A stretch of DNA of 63,155 bases, taken from the NCBI GenBank assembly GCA_017404665.1, contig JAFRBX010000054.1:1-63155 (forward strand). The letters are read 5' to 3'. The DNA is from Ruminococcus sp. (lineage in GTDB: Bacteria; Bacillota; Clostridia; Oscillospirales; Acutalibacteraceae). Under the pieces are notes generated by a model, which had not been told where the DNA came from, did no database searches, and was given only the letters and a program-made list of their open reading frames with translations. Positions 50,120-59,013 of this stretch are shown piece by piece. Both the position numbers and the translations under genes were made by a program. Position 1 is the stretch's first letter. Every line of letters starts with the position of its first letter.

Positions 50120-51178
50120 CTATGAACGAAGTAAATCCGCCATTGCCTCGCCGAGATACGCGCCGCTGCGGCATGCTTCGTCAACCGTGTTGGCGTCGGT
50201 GCCGACCTCGATCAGCAGTGAACCGTTGTTGAAATTCATGTTGTAGGTATACTCGCCGAAGTTCAGCGGACGGGTCATATCGGGATACAAATCCTCGCAC
50301 TTCTTCTGGAGCTGCATGGCGAAGATCAGGTTCTCGTCCCAGAAATCAAAACCGCCGTCGCTGTCGCAGCCCGCCATAATCATGATCTGCGCCGCCTTTT
50401 CGCCGTCATGCTCAAAGGTCGGCTTATACTTGACGCCCTCGTCTGTGGTCATCGCGTCGCGGTGGAGGTCGATGGTCACCTTGATCGAGGGATACTTTTC
50501 TTTGTACTTGCAGATGGTCTCCCACGAGCGGGCATAGGAGCCCTCGTAGGAGGGATAATCGTGCAGGGTTGTGTCATGCACCGCGCCGATGCCGCGTTCC
50601 TTGAGCGTTTCGACGAGCCTCTCGCCTACCGCCATGACGCCCAGCTCTCCGTCAGTCGAACGGGGATAATAATCTTCGTAATATTCGCCTGTATCCTCAG
50701 TGAGATACCGCTCACAGGTATGGGTGTGGTACACCAGCACCTGCACCTCATGGTTATCGTCGAGCGAGAAGGGCAGCTCGGAGGAAAGTAGCGACGCCGC
50801 GTCGAGCTCCACATCGGTCGTGTTGCGGATCGTGATGTTCTCATAGCTCATATTGCCGTTGCTGACCAACAGCTCCTTGACGGGATAACTGTCGCCCTCG
50901 TGGGTGTTATCCTGCGGTTTTTCGGGGCTTTGAGCGGTTGGTGTTTCGGCAAGCGGCCGAGCAGGCGTCTGTACAGAGGGCTGTTCATCGGAGGTCGAGG
51001 GATTTTCCGTCCCGTCTGCGGTGCCGTTGATGAAGCTCAGCCTGCCCGTCAGCAGCGCCGCTTCATCTTCAAGCGCCATGCAGACCTGTGCGCGATACGC
51101 GACCATGCTCAGACACAGCGCCATGAGCACCGTCAGCGCGATAGCAGACGCCGCTGTTTTGCGATTCTGGTTCTTCAT
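50120..51178 (-). CDS. spoIIP: Stage II sporulation protein P
   Basis: 352 aa. A membrane-anchored amidase/endopeptidase of the engulfment complex (SpoIIDMP) that strips peptidoglycan during engulfment. One N-terminal membrane segment, a low-complexity linker (about 55-100), then the SpoIIP domain with VLVYHTHTCERY, GELGVMAVGERL, TIDLHRDA and the final SLLIEVGTDANTVDEA. ATG 51178 follows AGGTGA. It lies 100 bases downstream of gpr, the conserved gpr-spoIIP order of Firmicutes, and has its own sigma-E-like promoter. Confidence 0.95.
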   Translation of the reverse strand: MKNQNRKTAASAIALTVLMALCLSMVAYRAQVCMALEDEAALLTGRLSFINGTADGTENPSTSDEQPSVQTPARPLAETPTAQSPEKPQDNTHEGDSYPVKELLVSNGNMSYENITIRNTTDVELDAASLLSSELPFSLDDNHEVQVLVYHTHTCERYLTEDTGEYYEDYYPRSTDGELGVMAVGERLVETLKERGIGAVHDTTLHDYPSYEGSYARSWETICKYKEKYPSIKVTIDLHRDAMTTDEGVKYKPTFEHDGEKAAQIMIMAGCDSDGGFDFWDENLIFAMQLQKKCEDLYPDMTRPLNFGEYTYNMNFNNGSLLIEVGTDANTVDEACRSGAYLGEAMADLLRS

Positions 51179-51206
51179 ACTCTCACCTTTTTGCACATAT
51201 TGGTAT

Positions 51207-51235
51207 AGGATATGCGGACGCTTTTCGTTTTATGA
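51207..51235 (-). promoter_or_regulatory. Candidate sigma-E promoter of spoIIP
   Basis: Minus strand: TCATAAA (51235-51229; 5 of 7 match KMATATT), a 14-bp spacer and CATATCCT (51214-51207; 6 of 8). The start site would be about 22 nt before the ATG. spoIIP is sigma-E dependent in B. subtilis. Confidence 0.5.
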
Positions 51236-51277
51236 GAGTTATCGCCGATCACACGAAGCATGAAACGTCGCTGCGCA

Positions 51278-52162
51278 TCAAAGCAGATTCAACAGATCCT
51301 CCGTTTCGATGTCCGATTGCAGCGCCATGTTGACCGACAGTGAAATCAGATGTGCCGCGCGGTCGATCAGCAGATCGACCTCCTTGGGGGTGACCACCAT
51401 GCTCCTGCCCTGCGGGGATACGGTTTTGGACAGCTCTCTGCTCTCTTTCTCGCCGTCGATATCCAGCAGATCGAACGCCAGCGTCAGCGCGTCGACCACA
51501 GTGGGAACGCCGACGGCGATCACGGGTATCCCCATCGTGTCCGCGTCGATCCGCACGCGCCTGTTCCCCACGCCCGCTCCCGGGGCGATGCCCGTATCAG
51601 AGATCTGTACGGTACAGCCGAGGCGTTCGAGCCGACGCGACGCGAGCGCGTCCACCGCGATCAGCGCCGATGGCCGGATGTTTTTGATGACGCCCTGCAG
51701 CAGCTCTCCCGTTTCGATACCGGTCTGTCCGGTCACGCCGGTATTGACCACCGCTACTGCTCTGAGCCTGTCCAGTCCGGTTGAGCGGGCGATCTCGCCC
51801 GGAATATGGCGGGTTGCCAGCACCTTTGACGCTGTCTTCGGTCCCAGCGCGTCGGGCGTGATCTCCACATTTCCCAACCCCGCTACCAGCACCAGCCCGT
51901 TTACGGGAAGCAGCCGTCTGATCTCCTCCGACAGCGCCTTGACACGGCTGTCGGTGTCGCGGATGTTGTCCGTCAGCGGCGGCAGCCCCACGGTGATATA
52001 GGTGCCGACGGGCTTTTTCAGAAGCTGTCCCGCGCGCTGCGTCAGGATATGCAGCCGCTCGATCGGCAGTCCTGCTATCTCCTCCTCGCTGTACTCTACG
52101 CCTTTGATATCCTCGCCCAGCAGCTCCCGCTCCTCTACCGCGAGGTCAGTCCTGCGTTCCAT
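51278..52162 (-). CDS. gpr: Germination protease (SASP endopeptidase)
   Basis: 294 aa. Made in the forespore as a zymogen; on germination it degrades small acid-soluble spore proteins. Typical sequences are the RTDLAVE propeptide site at the N-terminus, YITVGLPPL, LVAGLGNVEITPDALGP, VNTGVTGQTGIETGE, DALASRRLERLG and QISDTGIAPGAGVGN. Start ATG 52162 gives the standard N-terminus. It is followed by spoIIP. Confidence 0.96.
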   Translation of the reverse strand: MERRTDLAVEERELLGEDIKGVEYSEEEIAGLPIERLHILTQRAGQLLKKPVGTYITVGLPPLTDNIRDTDSRVKALSEEIRRLLPVNGLVLVAGLGNVEITPDALGPKTASKVLATRHIPGEIARSTGLDRLRAVAVVNTGVTGQTGIETGELLQGVIKNIRPSALIAVDALASRRLERLGCTVQISDTGIAPGAGVGNRRVRIDADTMGIPVIAVGVPTVVDALTLAFDLLDIDGEKESRELSKTVSPQGRSMVVTPKEVDLLIDRAAHLISLSVNMALQSDIETEDLLNLL

Positions 52163-52211
52163 TTGCCCTTCCCCTTTGATACTGATTGTGTTTTTTCAGT
52201 GATTTTTTCGA

Positions 52212-52241
52212 TAGTATGCGCAAAAACCGCTTCTATTATTA
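52212..52241 (-). promoter_or_regulatory. Candidate forespore (sigma-G-like) promoter of gpr
   Basis: Minus strand: TAATA (52241-52237; 4 of 5 match GHATR), an 18-bp spacer and CATACTA (52218-52212; fits CATNHTA). It lies about 50 nt before the gpr ATG. gpr is a forespore gene in B. subtilis. Confidence 0.45.
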
Positions 52242-52334
52242 TCCGGAAAGATATTATTTACAATCCGAACAAAATATGTTAACATTATCATGTTATCGTA
52301 TGATAGAAATATTATCTCTTGACGGAGGTTTTGC

Positions 52335-53978
52335 ATGATACGTAAAATGATCGCCGCGATCTTAGCGGGCGTCGTCATCCTGTCTGTACCGCTGTCCTCG
52401 GACGCGGCTCAGATCGACGGAGCCGGGACGGGCGCGCAGGTTGAAGCCGCCATCGTCGCCGCGGATTACGCTCAGGTCGGCGGCACCTTGAAGCCGACGT
52501 CGGCGCTGCCCTCTTCTTACAGCTCGGCGGATATGGGCTTTACCACGCCGGTGCGTTCGCAGTATTATAATACCTGCTGGGCATACAGCTCCACCGCGAC
52601 GCTGGAATCCTTAGCCCTGACAAAGGGGCTGGCTTCACCCCATCTGTCCACTATGCACATGAACTTCTGGGGCTGCACAAAGGACGACGGCACCGGCTGG
52701 CAGCGCACTTACACCTCCGCGGGTTATCCTTATATCGCGCTGGGGTATCTGACGTCCTTTGGGTGTGTCGCAAACACGGTGTTTGATGAACACAAGACAG
52801 AAACCGACTATGACGCTCTACAGAGCTCTCTCGAACCCTTCAGGATCGTCGATTCTGTCATCTACCTTGACGGCAGCGACCGCAACACGATCAAAACCGC
52901 GATCTACACCTACGGCGGCGTGATCGGCAACTTTCATTATAACACCCCCTTTCTCAATGACAGCACTTACGCCTATTACTGTGATACGTCCGGTCTGCAA
53001 ACCAGACAGCTCAACGGTCACGCGATCGAGATCGTCGGCTGGGATGACAGCTACAGCCGCACTGAATTCACCGGCGGTCATCAGCCGTCTTCCCCCGGTG
53101 CGTGGCTGTGCAAGAACAGCTGGGGCAGCTCTTGGGGCAACAGCGGCTATTTCTGGATCTCTTACGAGGATTATTACCTGTTTGACTCGCGCTTCGGTCC
53201 GAGCTATGCCATCACAGGCTGTGAGCCGATGGCGGAGTTCAATAAGGTCAAGCAGAACGAGATCTACGGCGCCACCTACGAATTTGACTATGTTCAGCAG
53301 GGCAACTCCTCTTTGAACAAGATGACCTATGCGAATGTTTTTGACTTTTCGGACGGCTATCATCACCTCGATAAAGTCATTTTCGAATCCACCTCACAGG
53401 GCTCGACCTACTCTGTCTATTACATCCCTGTCGATACGCAAGGCGTTCCCGTACCCAACACCGATCAGTGGATGCTGCTGGCGCAGGGGACCGTCGATTA
53501 CGAGGGTTATATCTGTGCAGAATGCTACGGCTTTGATGCGCCTCAAAGCAAAGGCGCTATCGGTATTCAGATCAAAAAGAACGGCGCCACCGACATCACC
53601 ATCGGCGTCGACGAATGGCTGACGACCGCCGGCAGATACCTGTTCAAGCCGGATTCGACCTACGGACAGAGCTACCTGATCGGATATCAGACGAAACCGA
53701 CGGACGTCATGGATTATTACAAGACAAAGCTGAGCGACGAGGTCGGCGGCACCTTTGTGATCAAGGCACTGTGCCATAACGACGATATCGAAGACGTTGA
53801 AGGCGACGTTGACCGCGACGGCGCTTTGACCGTCCTCGACGTCACGCTTGTCCAACGGTATCTGGCTCATTTAGCACAGTTGGACGAGGAACAGCTGTCG
53901 TACGCGGATTACGACAAAAACGGTGCAGTCGAAATCATCGATCCGACCCTCATGCAGCGCCGGCTCGCTCAATTGTGA
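52335..53978 (+). CDS. Secreted papain-family (C1A) cysteine peptidase with C-terminal dockerin
   Basis: 547 aa. Signal peptide (to about SSDAAQ), then a C1 peptidase domain with Cys in SQYYNTCWAYSS (about 80), His in LNGHAIEIVGWDD (about 228) and Asn in CKNSWGSSWG (about 261). A beta-rich domain like those after C1 domains in clostridial surface proteases follows (about 300-475), then a dockerin: GDVDRDGALTVLDVTLVQRY and ADYDKNGAVEIIDPTLMQRR. It should join a cohesin scaffold and cut proteins outside the cell. Known relatives without a dockerin act on surface proteins; the target here is unknown. It is divergent from gpr and ends at a strong bidirectional terminator. Confidence 0.9.
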   Translation: MIRKMIAAILAGVVILSVPLSSDAAQIDGAGTGAQVEAAIVAADYAQVGGTLKPTSALPSSYSSADMGFTTPVRSQYYNTCWAYSSTATLESLALTKGLASPHLSTMHMNFWGCTKDDGTGWQRTYTSAGYPYIALGYLTSFGCVANTVFDEHKTETDYDALQSSLEPFRIVDSVIYLDGSDRNTIKTAIYTYGGVIGNFHYNTPFLNDSTYAYYCDTSGLQTRQLNGHAIEIVGWDDSYSRTEFTGGHQPSSPGAWLCKNSWGSSWGNSGYFWISYEDYYLFDSRFGPSYAITGCEPMAEFNKVKQNEIYGATYEFDYVQQGNSSLNKMTYANVFDFSDGYHHLDKVIFESTSQGSTYSVYYIPVDTQGVPVPNTDQWMLLAQGTVDYEGYICAECYGFDAPQSKGAIGIQIKKNGATDITIGVDEWLTTAGRYLFKPDSTYGQSYLIGYQTKPTDVMDYYKTKLSDEVGGTFVIKALCHNDDIEDVEGDVDRDGALTVLDVTLVQRYLAHLAQLDEEQLSYADYDKNGAVEIIDPTLMQRRLAQL

Positions 53979-54003
53979 TCATCCGCACAACATCATATGA
54001 TTC

Positions 54004-54041
54004 AAAGAGGCTATCGCATATCAGTGCAATAGCCTCTTTTC
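54004..54041. terminator. Bidirectional terminator
   Basis: AAAGAGGCTATCGCA-TATCAG-TGCAATAGCCTCTTTT, with A-run and T-run at both ends, between the convergent dockerin protease and CHAP protein genes. It touches the CHAP stop codon. Confidence 0.85.
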
Positions 54042-54696
54042 ACTGATCCACATAGATATAGCCCTGAAAGATCCAGTTATCCCTGCCCTGAGACGGATCA
54101 TCAACCGGAACGGTGTCCAGATAGAAGGTATCGCCGCTGTAGGCGGAGTTGGACAGCAGCACCGTATCGTCCTCCACCTCCTCTACAACAGCTACGTGAC
54201 CCGAGCCGCCGTCGGCATACGCCCAGCAGGCGATCGCGCCCTGCCGCGGCTCGTCGCCGTAATCATATATTTCGTATTCAGAATTATAATCATACCATGT
54301 ACAGGCGTCGTAGGGCGACAGCTCGGGCTTTTCACCGCTGATCTCATACGCTCTTCCCCACGCGTAGCAGGTACAGTTGGGCATCCCGTAATCCGCGGCA
54401 TAAAAGATGTTGTCGGACGAATAGTAGCGCGGATCGTCCTCATCGGGAGCAGTCAGACGCGGCGTGTAATCCTGTGTGCTTTGCGCATGCTCGTCTACCG
54501 AGGGCAGCGTCGGCCTCTCTGTCGGCGCTTCGGCAGGGAGCGCATCAGGTTCCGTCGCACCGTCATTTACCGCTTGCTTCTCCGGCTCAGCCGCGGGCGG
54601 CTCGTACATCGCCGCTGAGATCGCCGTGATCGTACAGGCAAGCAGCAAAAACACCGTTATAAATGATATGAACCTGTACAAGCTACCACATCCCAT
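54040..54696 (-). CDS. CHAP-domain secreted peptidase/amidase
   Basis: 218 aa. N-terminal hydrophobic segment (about 10-30), Pro/Glu-rich linker, then a CHAP domain (about 100-215) with the nucleophile Cys in PNCTCYAWGRAYE and His in GGSGHVAVVEEVED. CHAP enzymes cut peptidoglycan peptide or amide bonds. With no binding domain, it is probably a membrane-tethered cell-wall hydrolase. Confidence 0.85.
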   Translation of the reverse strand: MGCGSLYRFISFITVFLLLACTITAISAAMYEPPAAEPEKQAVNDGATEPDALPAEAPTERPTLPSVDEHAQSTQDYTPRLTAPDEDDPRYYSSDNIFYAADYGMPNCTCYAWGRAYEISGEKPELSPYDACTWYDYNSEYEIYDYGDEPRQGAIACWAYADGGSGHVAVVEEVEDDTVLLSNSAYSGDTFYLDTVPVDDPSQGRDNWIFQGYIYVDQ

Positions 54697-54728
54697 CCGT
54701 TTTTTGATAGTATATGATAACAGTACGG

Positions 54729-54769
54729 AAAAAATAACAGCTCCTCCGGCGTTGACCGAAGGAGCTGAC
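54729..54769 (-). terminator. Terminator after the hemolysin III-like gene
   Basis: Minus strand: AGCTCCTTCGG-TCAACG-CCGGAGGAGCT followed by GTTATTTTTTCC. It also lies just upstream of the CHAP gene. Confidence 0.75.
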
Positions 54770-54867
54770 TGTATGAAAGATTATACATATCCTAAACCCG
54801 GCGCAAGCACAAAGGTGTCTGCTGGACACTTGTCACTTGCCACAGGTCACTGAATAATCACTTTCCG

Positions 54868-55572
54868 CTACATCACAAAAAACAGGATCGCAAAGAACTG
54901 GAGCACACAGCCGATCAGAACGAACACATGAAAAACCGAGTGAATATAGCGCACCTTTTTGCCGATACCGTAGAGTACCGCGCCGATGGTGAAAGCGATA
55001 CCGCCGAACAGCAGCAGCAAAAAGCCCTGTACGGTCATCGCCTCTATCGTCGTCTTCAGCACGGCGATCACACACCAGCCCATGCCGATGTAGCAGACCA
55101 TCGACACCTTTTCAAAGCGCTTGAGGTCGATCGCGTTGAGCGTTACGGCGATCGCCGTCAGCGCCCATTCCACGCCGAAGATAGACCACGCCAGCGCAGG
55201 GTTGAGCGGTCGGATCGCCGCAAGCAGGATCGGGGTATAGGTGCCCGCGATCAGAAAGTAAATGTCACAGTGATCGATCACGCGCATCACACGCTTTGCG
55301 CCGCCGGGACGCAGCCCGTGGTAGACGCTGGATACCGTGAACATGATCAGCAGCGCCGCGCCGTAGATGGCGCCGGATACGATCGCCCACGGATTATGAT
55401 GCCTTGCCGCCGCTACGACCAAGATCGGGATCGCCGCGATTGCGAACGCTGCGCCCGTGATATGGGTCACCATGTTGGTGATCTCTTCACCGCGCGTATA
55501 ATCGGGGAGCTGGGTCTTATATCTTCTGCGTTCTGCTCTCAGGTCGCCGGACAAAGCCCTCGCGGCGTTCAT
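54868..55572 (-). CDS. Hemolysin III/YqfA (PAQR-like) membrane protein
   Basis: 234 aa with seven membrane segments. Family motifs are EEITNMVTHITGAAF, VSSVYHGLRPG with Ser and His of the metal site, VIDHCDIYFLIAGTYTP, and a C-terminal HSVFHVFVLIG holding the two late His. Related to eukaryotic PAQR receptors; the bacterial role is unclear (membrane homeostasis in some reports), and the hemolysin name is historical. Its start overlaps the degV stop by ATGA, so the two are translationally coupled. Confidence 0.88.
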   Translation of the reverse strand: MNAARALSGDLRAERRRYKTQLPDYTRGEEITNMVTHITGAAFAIAAIPILVVAAARHHNPWAIVSGAIYGAALLIMFTVSSVYHGLRPGGAKRVMRVIDHCDIYFLIAGTYTPILLAAIRPLNPALAWSIFGVEWALTAIAVTLNAIDLKRFEKVSMVCYIGMGWCVIAVLKTTIEAMTVQGFLLLLFGGIAFTIGAVLYGIGKKVRYIHSVFHVFVLIGCVLQFFAILFFVM

Positions 55573-56459
55573 CGCGCGTCCTCTCTTTCACCCTTTCCGG
55601 TGAAGTACAGCGCGACGGTACCTGTGCCGGTATGCGCGCCGATCGTGGTGCCGATATCAAAGATCGAGACATCCTTGACATGCTTGAAGCGCTCTTTGAC
55701 CAGCGCTTTGACAAATTGAGCATCCTCGATGCAGTCGGAATGAGAGATATAACATGGACCGTCATATTTTCTGCCGTTATCGGCATGCTGTTCCATCTTA
55801 TCGACAAGCGCAGTGAGAACCTTTTTCTTGGTTCTGACCTTGGCGATGACCTTCAGCTTGCCCTCGGGGCTGACGCACAGCAGGGGGCAAATCTCAAAAA
55901 TGCCGCCGAGGATGCCGCTGACCTTCGAAACTCTGCCGCCCTTGATATAGTAGGTCAGGTCGGTGGAGCAGAACCAGTGATGCACCTCTTTGCGGTGCTC
56001 CTTCGCCCATTGATACAGGCTGTCGATATCCTCGCCCGCCTCGCGCCTCTGACCCAGCAGAACGTTGAACAGACCGAAGCCGGAGGAAGCGCACAGAGAG
56101 TCCACGATATAGATCTTTCTGTTGGGGAACTCCGCCTTGAGCATTCCCGCTGCGGCAGTCGCGCTCTGGACGGTGTTGGAGATACCGGAAGACAGGCATG
56201 TATGCAGGATATCATGCCCCTGAAGCAGCAGCTCGCGGAAATGGTCGATATACTCGCCGACCGATACCTGTGAGGTCGAGGTATCCGCGCCGCGGCGGAT
56301 ATGCTGATAGAATTCCCCGATAGACATTGTCTTGCCGAGGTCGTCGGTATAAGACTTGCCGTCGACAAAATAATGCATACCGAGGTAACGGATATCGTAT
56401 TTTTCAAAAACTTCCTTTGACAGATCACATGCTGTACACGTGCTGATGACATAGCTCAT
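55569..56459 (-). CDS. DegV-family fatty-acid-binding protein
   Basis: 296 aa. DegV/FakB proteins bind a fatty acid for phosphorylation by FakA. The motifs are YVISTCTACDLSKE (N-terminal loop), TSTSQVSVGEY (lipid-pocket Ser/Thr) and HTCLSSGISNTVQSA. The C-terminal part has GTTIGAHTGTGTVALYF with the conserved His. ATG 56459 follows AGGAG; a longer upstream frame is not supported. It forms an operon with the hemolysin III-like gene. No fakA is in view. Confidence 0.92.
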   Translation of the reverse strand: MSYVISTCTACDLSKEVFEKYDIRYLGMHYFVDGKSYTDDLGKTMSIGEFYQHIRRGADTSTSQVSVGEYIDHFRELLLQGHDILHTCLSSGISNTVQSATAAAGMLKAEFPNRKIYIVDSLCASSGFGLFNVLLGQRREAGEDIDSLYQWAKEHRKEVHHWFCSTDLTYYIKGGRVSKVSGILGGIFEICPLLCVSPEGKLKVIAKVRTKKKVLTALVDKMEQHADNGRKYDGPCYISHSDCIEDAQFVKALVKERFKHVKDVSIFDIGTTIGAHTGTGTVALYFTGKGEREDAR

Positions 56460-56674
56460 GGGGAAACACTCCTTTTCATAAAAGCGCCGTTCGTCGCTTT
56501 CTGCGCCGCACTGCAACAAAGCGCAAAATAGCAATAAAGCATCTCGGTGCATCGACAGAAGCACCGGAATCGGCGTCCGATTTTTACAACTACCATTGTA
56601 TCCCGTGTCCGTCAAATTGCAATCTATTCTAAAAGAGATGCTGTCTACTGATGCCCGCACGGTATTCTACGCGC

Positions 56675-56714
56675 AAAAAGAAAGGAGTAGAGCGTTCAAA
56701 GACGACTCTACTCT
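56675..56714 (-). terminator. Terminator after the XRE membrane regulator
   Basis: Minus strand: GAGTAGAG and CTCTACTC pair around a 13-nt loop, followed by CTTTCTTTTT. Confidence 0.65.
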
Positions 56715-56732
56715 CAGTAGAAGCTCAGTATT

Positions 56733-57320
56733 TTACTGCTTTTTGGGCTTTTTCTTGATCGAGAACGCAAAGATGATGATAATCTGCGCGGGGATGCCCA
56801 GCAAAAACAGCTGCCACCAATTCTGTTGGATCGCGGTCAAATAAAGCGAGCAGATGATCCCCCACACCAGACCGGAGATGATATACAGGTTCCATGTGCG
56901 GTCGCCCCAGACAGAGTTGAGCACCAGCAGCGTGATCAATGATACCGGAACGGCATATATGAATACCAGCCAGTTGAAGATACCCGCCAGCCACAGCACC
57001 ACGAAGACCAGCACCGCCAGCGTCCAGATGCCCGCGAGCACCGTCAGCGTGATGAAGCGGCGGCTGTACCGATGGGTCTTCTGCTGTACCTGCGGCGCTT
57101 CATCCGCGTCATGCGGCGTGATGATATAGTCGACCGTCACGCCCGCCATATCCGCGAGGTTTTTCAGCACCAGCACATCCGGCACCGACTCGCCTCTCTC
57201 CCACTTCGAAATACTCTTGTCGGAATAGTTGAGCTTCTCACCGAGCTGCGCCTGCGTCAGATTCATCGAGGTACGCAGCTTGATGATATTTTCCGCTACG
57301 ACTTTCTTGAAATCATCCAT
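56733..57320 (-). CDS. XRE-family regulator with four membrane segments
   Basis: 195 aa. The N-terminal Cro/C1-type helix-turn-helix (residues 5-62: LTQAQLGEKLNYSDKSISKWERGESVPDV) is followed by a short linker and about four hydrophobic segments (90-190) ending KKKPKKQ. This is a common Firmicutes design; such proteins may sense membrane or cytoplasmic signals. Neighbouring genes do not point to a target. Confidence 0.85.
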   Translation of the reverse strand: MDDFKKVVAENIIKLRTSMNLTQAQLGEKLNYSDKSISKWERGESVPDVLVLKNLADMAGVTVDYIITPHDADEAPQVQQKTHRYSRRFITLTVLAGIWTLAVLVFVVLWLAGIFNWLVFIYAVPVSLITLLVLNSVWGDRTWNLYIISGLVWGIICSLYLTAIQQNWWQLFLLGIPAQIIIIFAFSIKKKPKKQ

Positions 57321-57420
57321 TTATCTATCACCAAAAAACATTAAACTTTTTTCAAACTCGCTGATAAGTATACCATAACAGAAACAATAAATCAAGGAAA
57401 AGTTGCCGGCTGTATCACTG

Positions 57421-57452
57421 AAAAAACAAAACCCGCGGCATAAACCACGGGT
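57421..57452 (-). terminator. Terminator of ABC operon 1
   Basis: Minus strand: CCCGTGG-TTTATG-CCGCGGG followed by TTTTGTTTTTT, 15 bases after the ATPase stop. Confidence 0.85.
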
Positions 57453-57465
57453 CGTTTTGATCCTT

Positions 57466-58209
57466 CTACAGAACTTTCGCCAAAAAGCTCTTCAGACGGT
57501 CGCTCTGAGGATGATCAAAGATCTGTTCGGGCGTACCCTCTTCGACGATCTTGCCGCTGTCCATGAATACGACGCGGCTGCCGACCTCGCGGGCAAAGCC
57601 CATCTCGTGGGTGACGACCGCCATGGTCATGCCCTCACGCGCGAGCTCCTTCATGACGTCCAGCACCTCGCCGACCATTTCGGGGTCGAGAGCCGAGGTG
57701 GGCTCGTCAAAGAGCATCACATCCGGCTCCATACACAGCGCTCGCACAATCGCGATACGCTGCTTCTGACCGCCGGACAGCTGGGAGGGATAGGCGTCCG
57801 CTCTGTCGGACAGACCGACGCGCCCGAGCAGCTCCATCGCCTTGGCGTTAGCTTCCTCCTTGCTTTTTTTCAGCAGCTTCTGCGGACCGATGGTCATGTT
57901 GCGCAGGATGGTCATATTCGGGAACAGATTGAAGTGCTGGAACACCATACCCATCTTCTGGCGATGCTTGTTGATATTGACATGCGGATCCGTAATATTG
58001 ACGCCTTCAAAGAGGATCTCGCCCGAAGTCGGCTCTTCGAGCAGGTTCAGCGAGCGCAGAAAGGTCGATTTGCCGGAGCCGGAGGGTCCGATGATGACGA
58101 TGACCTCACCGCGGCTGATCTCCATGCTCACGCCGTCCAGCGCGTGGATGGAGCCTTCCTTAAAATGCTTTTTCAAGTCAGTGACCTTGATCAGTATCTT
58201 ATCGTTCAC
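57466..58209 (-). CDS. Polar amino-acid ABC transporter ATPase (GlnQ-like), operon 1
   Basis: 247 aa. Walker [10 protein letters not shown] (about 38-46), Q-loop [11 protein letters not shown], signature LSGGQKQR, Walker [14 protein letters not shown] and H-loop VTHEMGFA. It energises import of a polar amino acid. It overlaps the permease end by about 11 bases and ends in a terminator. Confidence 0.95.
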   Translation of the reverse strand: MNDKILIKVTDLKKHFKEGSIHALDGVSMEISRGEVIVIIGPSGSGKSTFLRSLNLLEEPTSGEILFEGVNITDPHVNINKHRQKMGMVFQHFNLFPNMTILRNMTIGPQKLLKKSKEEANAKAMELLGRVGLSDRADAYPSQLSGGQKQRIAIVRALCMEPDVMLFDEPTSALDPEMVGEVLDVMKELAREGMTMAVVTHEMGFAREVGSRVVFMDSGKIVEEGTPEQIFDHPQSDRLKSFLAKVL

Positions 58210-58930
58210 TCTTGCTGAGCCTCCTTTCCAGCTTTCTGAGCAGATAGGACAATATCATGACGATCGCAAGATAGATCAGCGCAATCGTGATCAGCGGGAA
58301 AAACGCCTCATAAGTGCGCGAGCGGATCAGGTTGCCGATATAGGTCAGATCCTGGATCGCGACATAACCGGCGACCGAGGTCTCCTTGAGCAGTACGATA
58401 AACTCGTTGCCCAGAGCAGGCAGAACATTCTTCAGCGCCTGCGGAAGGATCACGAAAATCATCGTGCTTTTGTAGTCAAAGCCGATGGAACGGCTCGCCT
58501 CGAACTGTCCGTTATCGATCGACATGATGCCGCCGCGGACGATCTCGGCTACATACGCGCCGGAATTGATACCGAACGCCAGTATTGCCGAGAACAAACC
58601 GTTTCTGGAAGAAGCCAGGATGATATAATACATAATCATCAGCTGGATGACGACGGGCGTACCGCGTATGACGGTGATATATATATTACATATCCCGTTG
58701 AAGAATTTCAATAAATAATCACTGAGCCTGATACACTTTTTCCCCGCCAGCGTCTTATCATAGCTGGAACGGACCACCGCTACCAGGAAGCCCAGCGCAA
58801 TACCCAGCAGCGCCGCAAAAAAGGTGATCTCCAGGCTTGTTCCCAAGCCCTTCACCAGCTGCAGCCATCTGTCGTCGGTGATAAAAGTCCGCGTAAAGCT
58901 CGCGGCGATATCCTCAAAAAAACTTTGCAT
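58199..58930 (-). CDS. Polar amino-acid ABC transporter permease, operon 1
   Basis: 243 aa. HisM/GlnP-type permease with about five membrane segments and the cytoplasmic EAA-type loop ([22 protein letters not shown]). An N-terminal stretch with [19 protein letters not shown] and the RGTPVVIQL motif is typical. It sits between the permuted binding protein gene and the ATPase gene. Confidence 0.93.
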   Translation of the reverse strand: MQSFFEDIAASFTRTFITDDRWLQLVKGLGTSLEITFFAALLGIALGFLVAVVRSSYDKTLAGKKCIRLSDYLLKFFNGICNIYITVIRGTPVVIQLMIMYYIILASSRNGLFSAILAFGINSGAYVAEIVRGGIMSIDNGQFEASRSIGFDYKSTMIFVILPQALKNVLPALGNEFIVLLKETSVAGYVAIQDLTYIGNLIRSRTYEAFFPLITIALIYLAIVMILSYLLRKLERRLSKSER

Positions 58931-58950
58931 AACAATATCCCTTTAAATAC

Positions 58951-58979
58951 CATAGCAACCGCACGCGGCGGTTGCTATG
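58951..58979 (-). other. Intercistronic hairpin between binding protein and permease, operon 1
   Basis: CATAGCAACCGC-ACGC-GGCGGTTGCTATG, a near-perfect stem without a strong T-run. It could protect or mark the 3' end of the binding-protein mRNA, giving that protein a higher dose than the permease. Confidence 0.65.
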
Positions 58980-59013
58980 AACACAATGATGCAAATAACT
59001 GTCTGAATAGTTA

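Noticed and set aside
54868-55572. A true hemolysin
   Set aside because: The family name is historical; the sequence shows only a PAQR-like seven-segment membrane protein.
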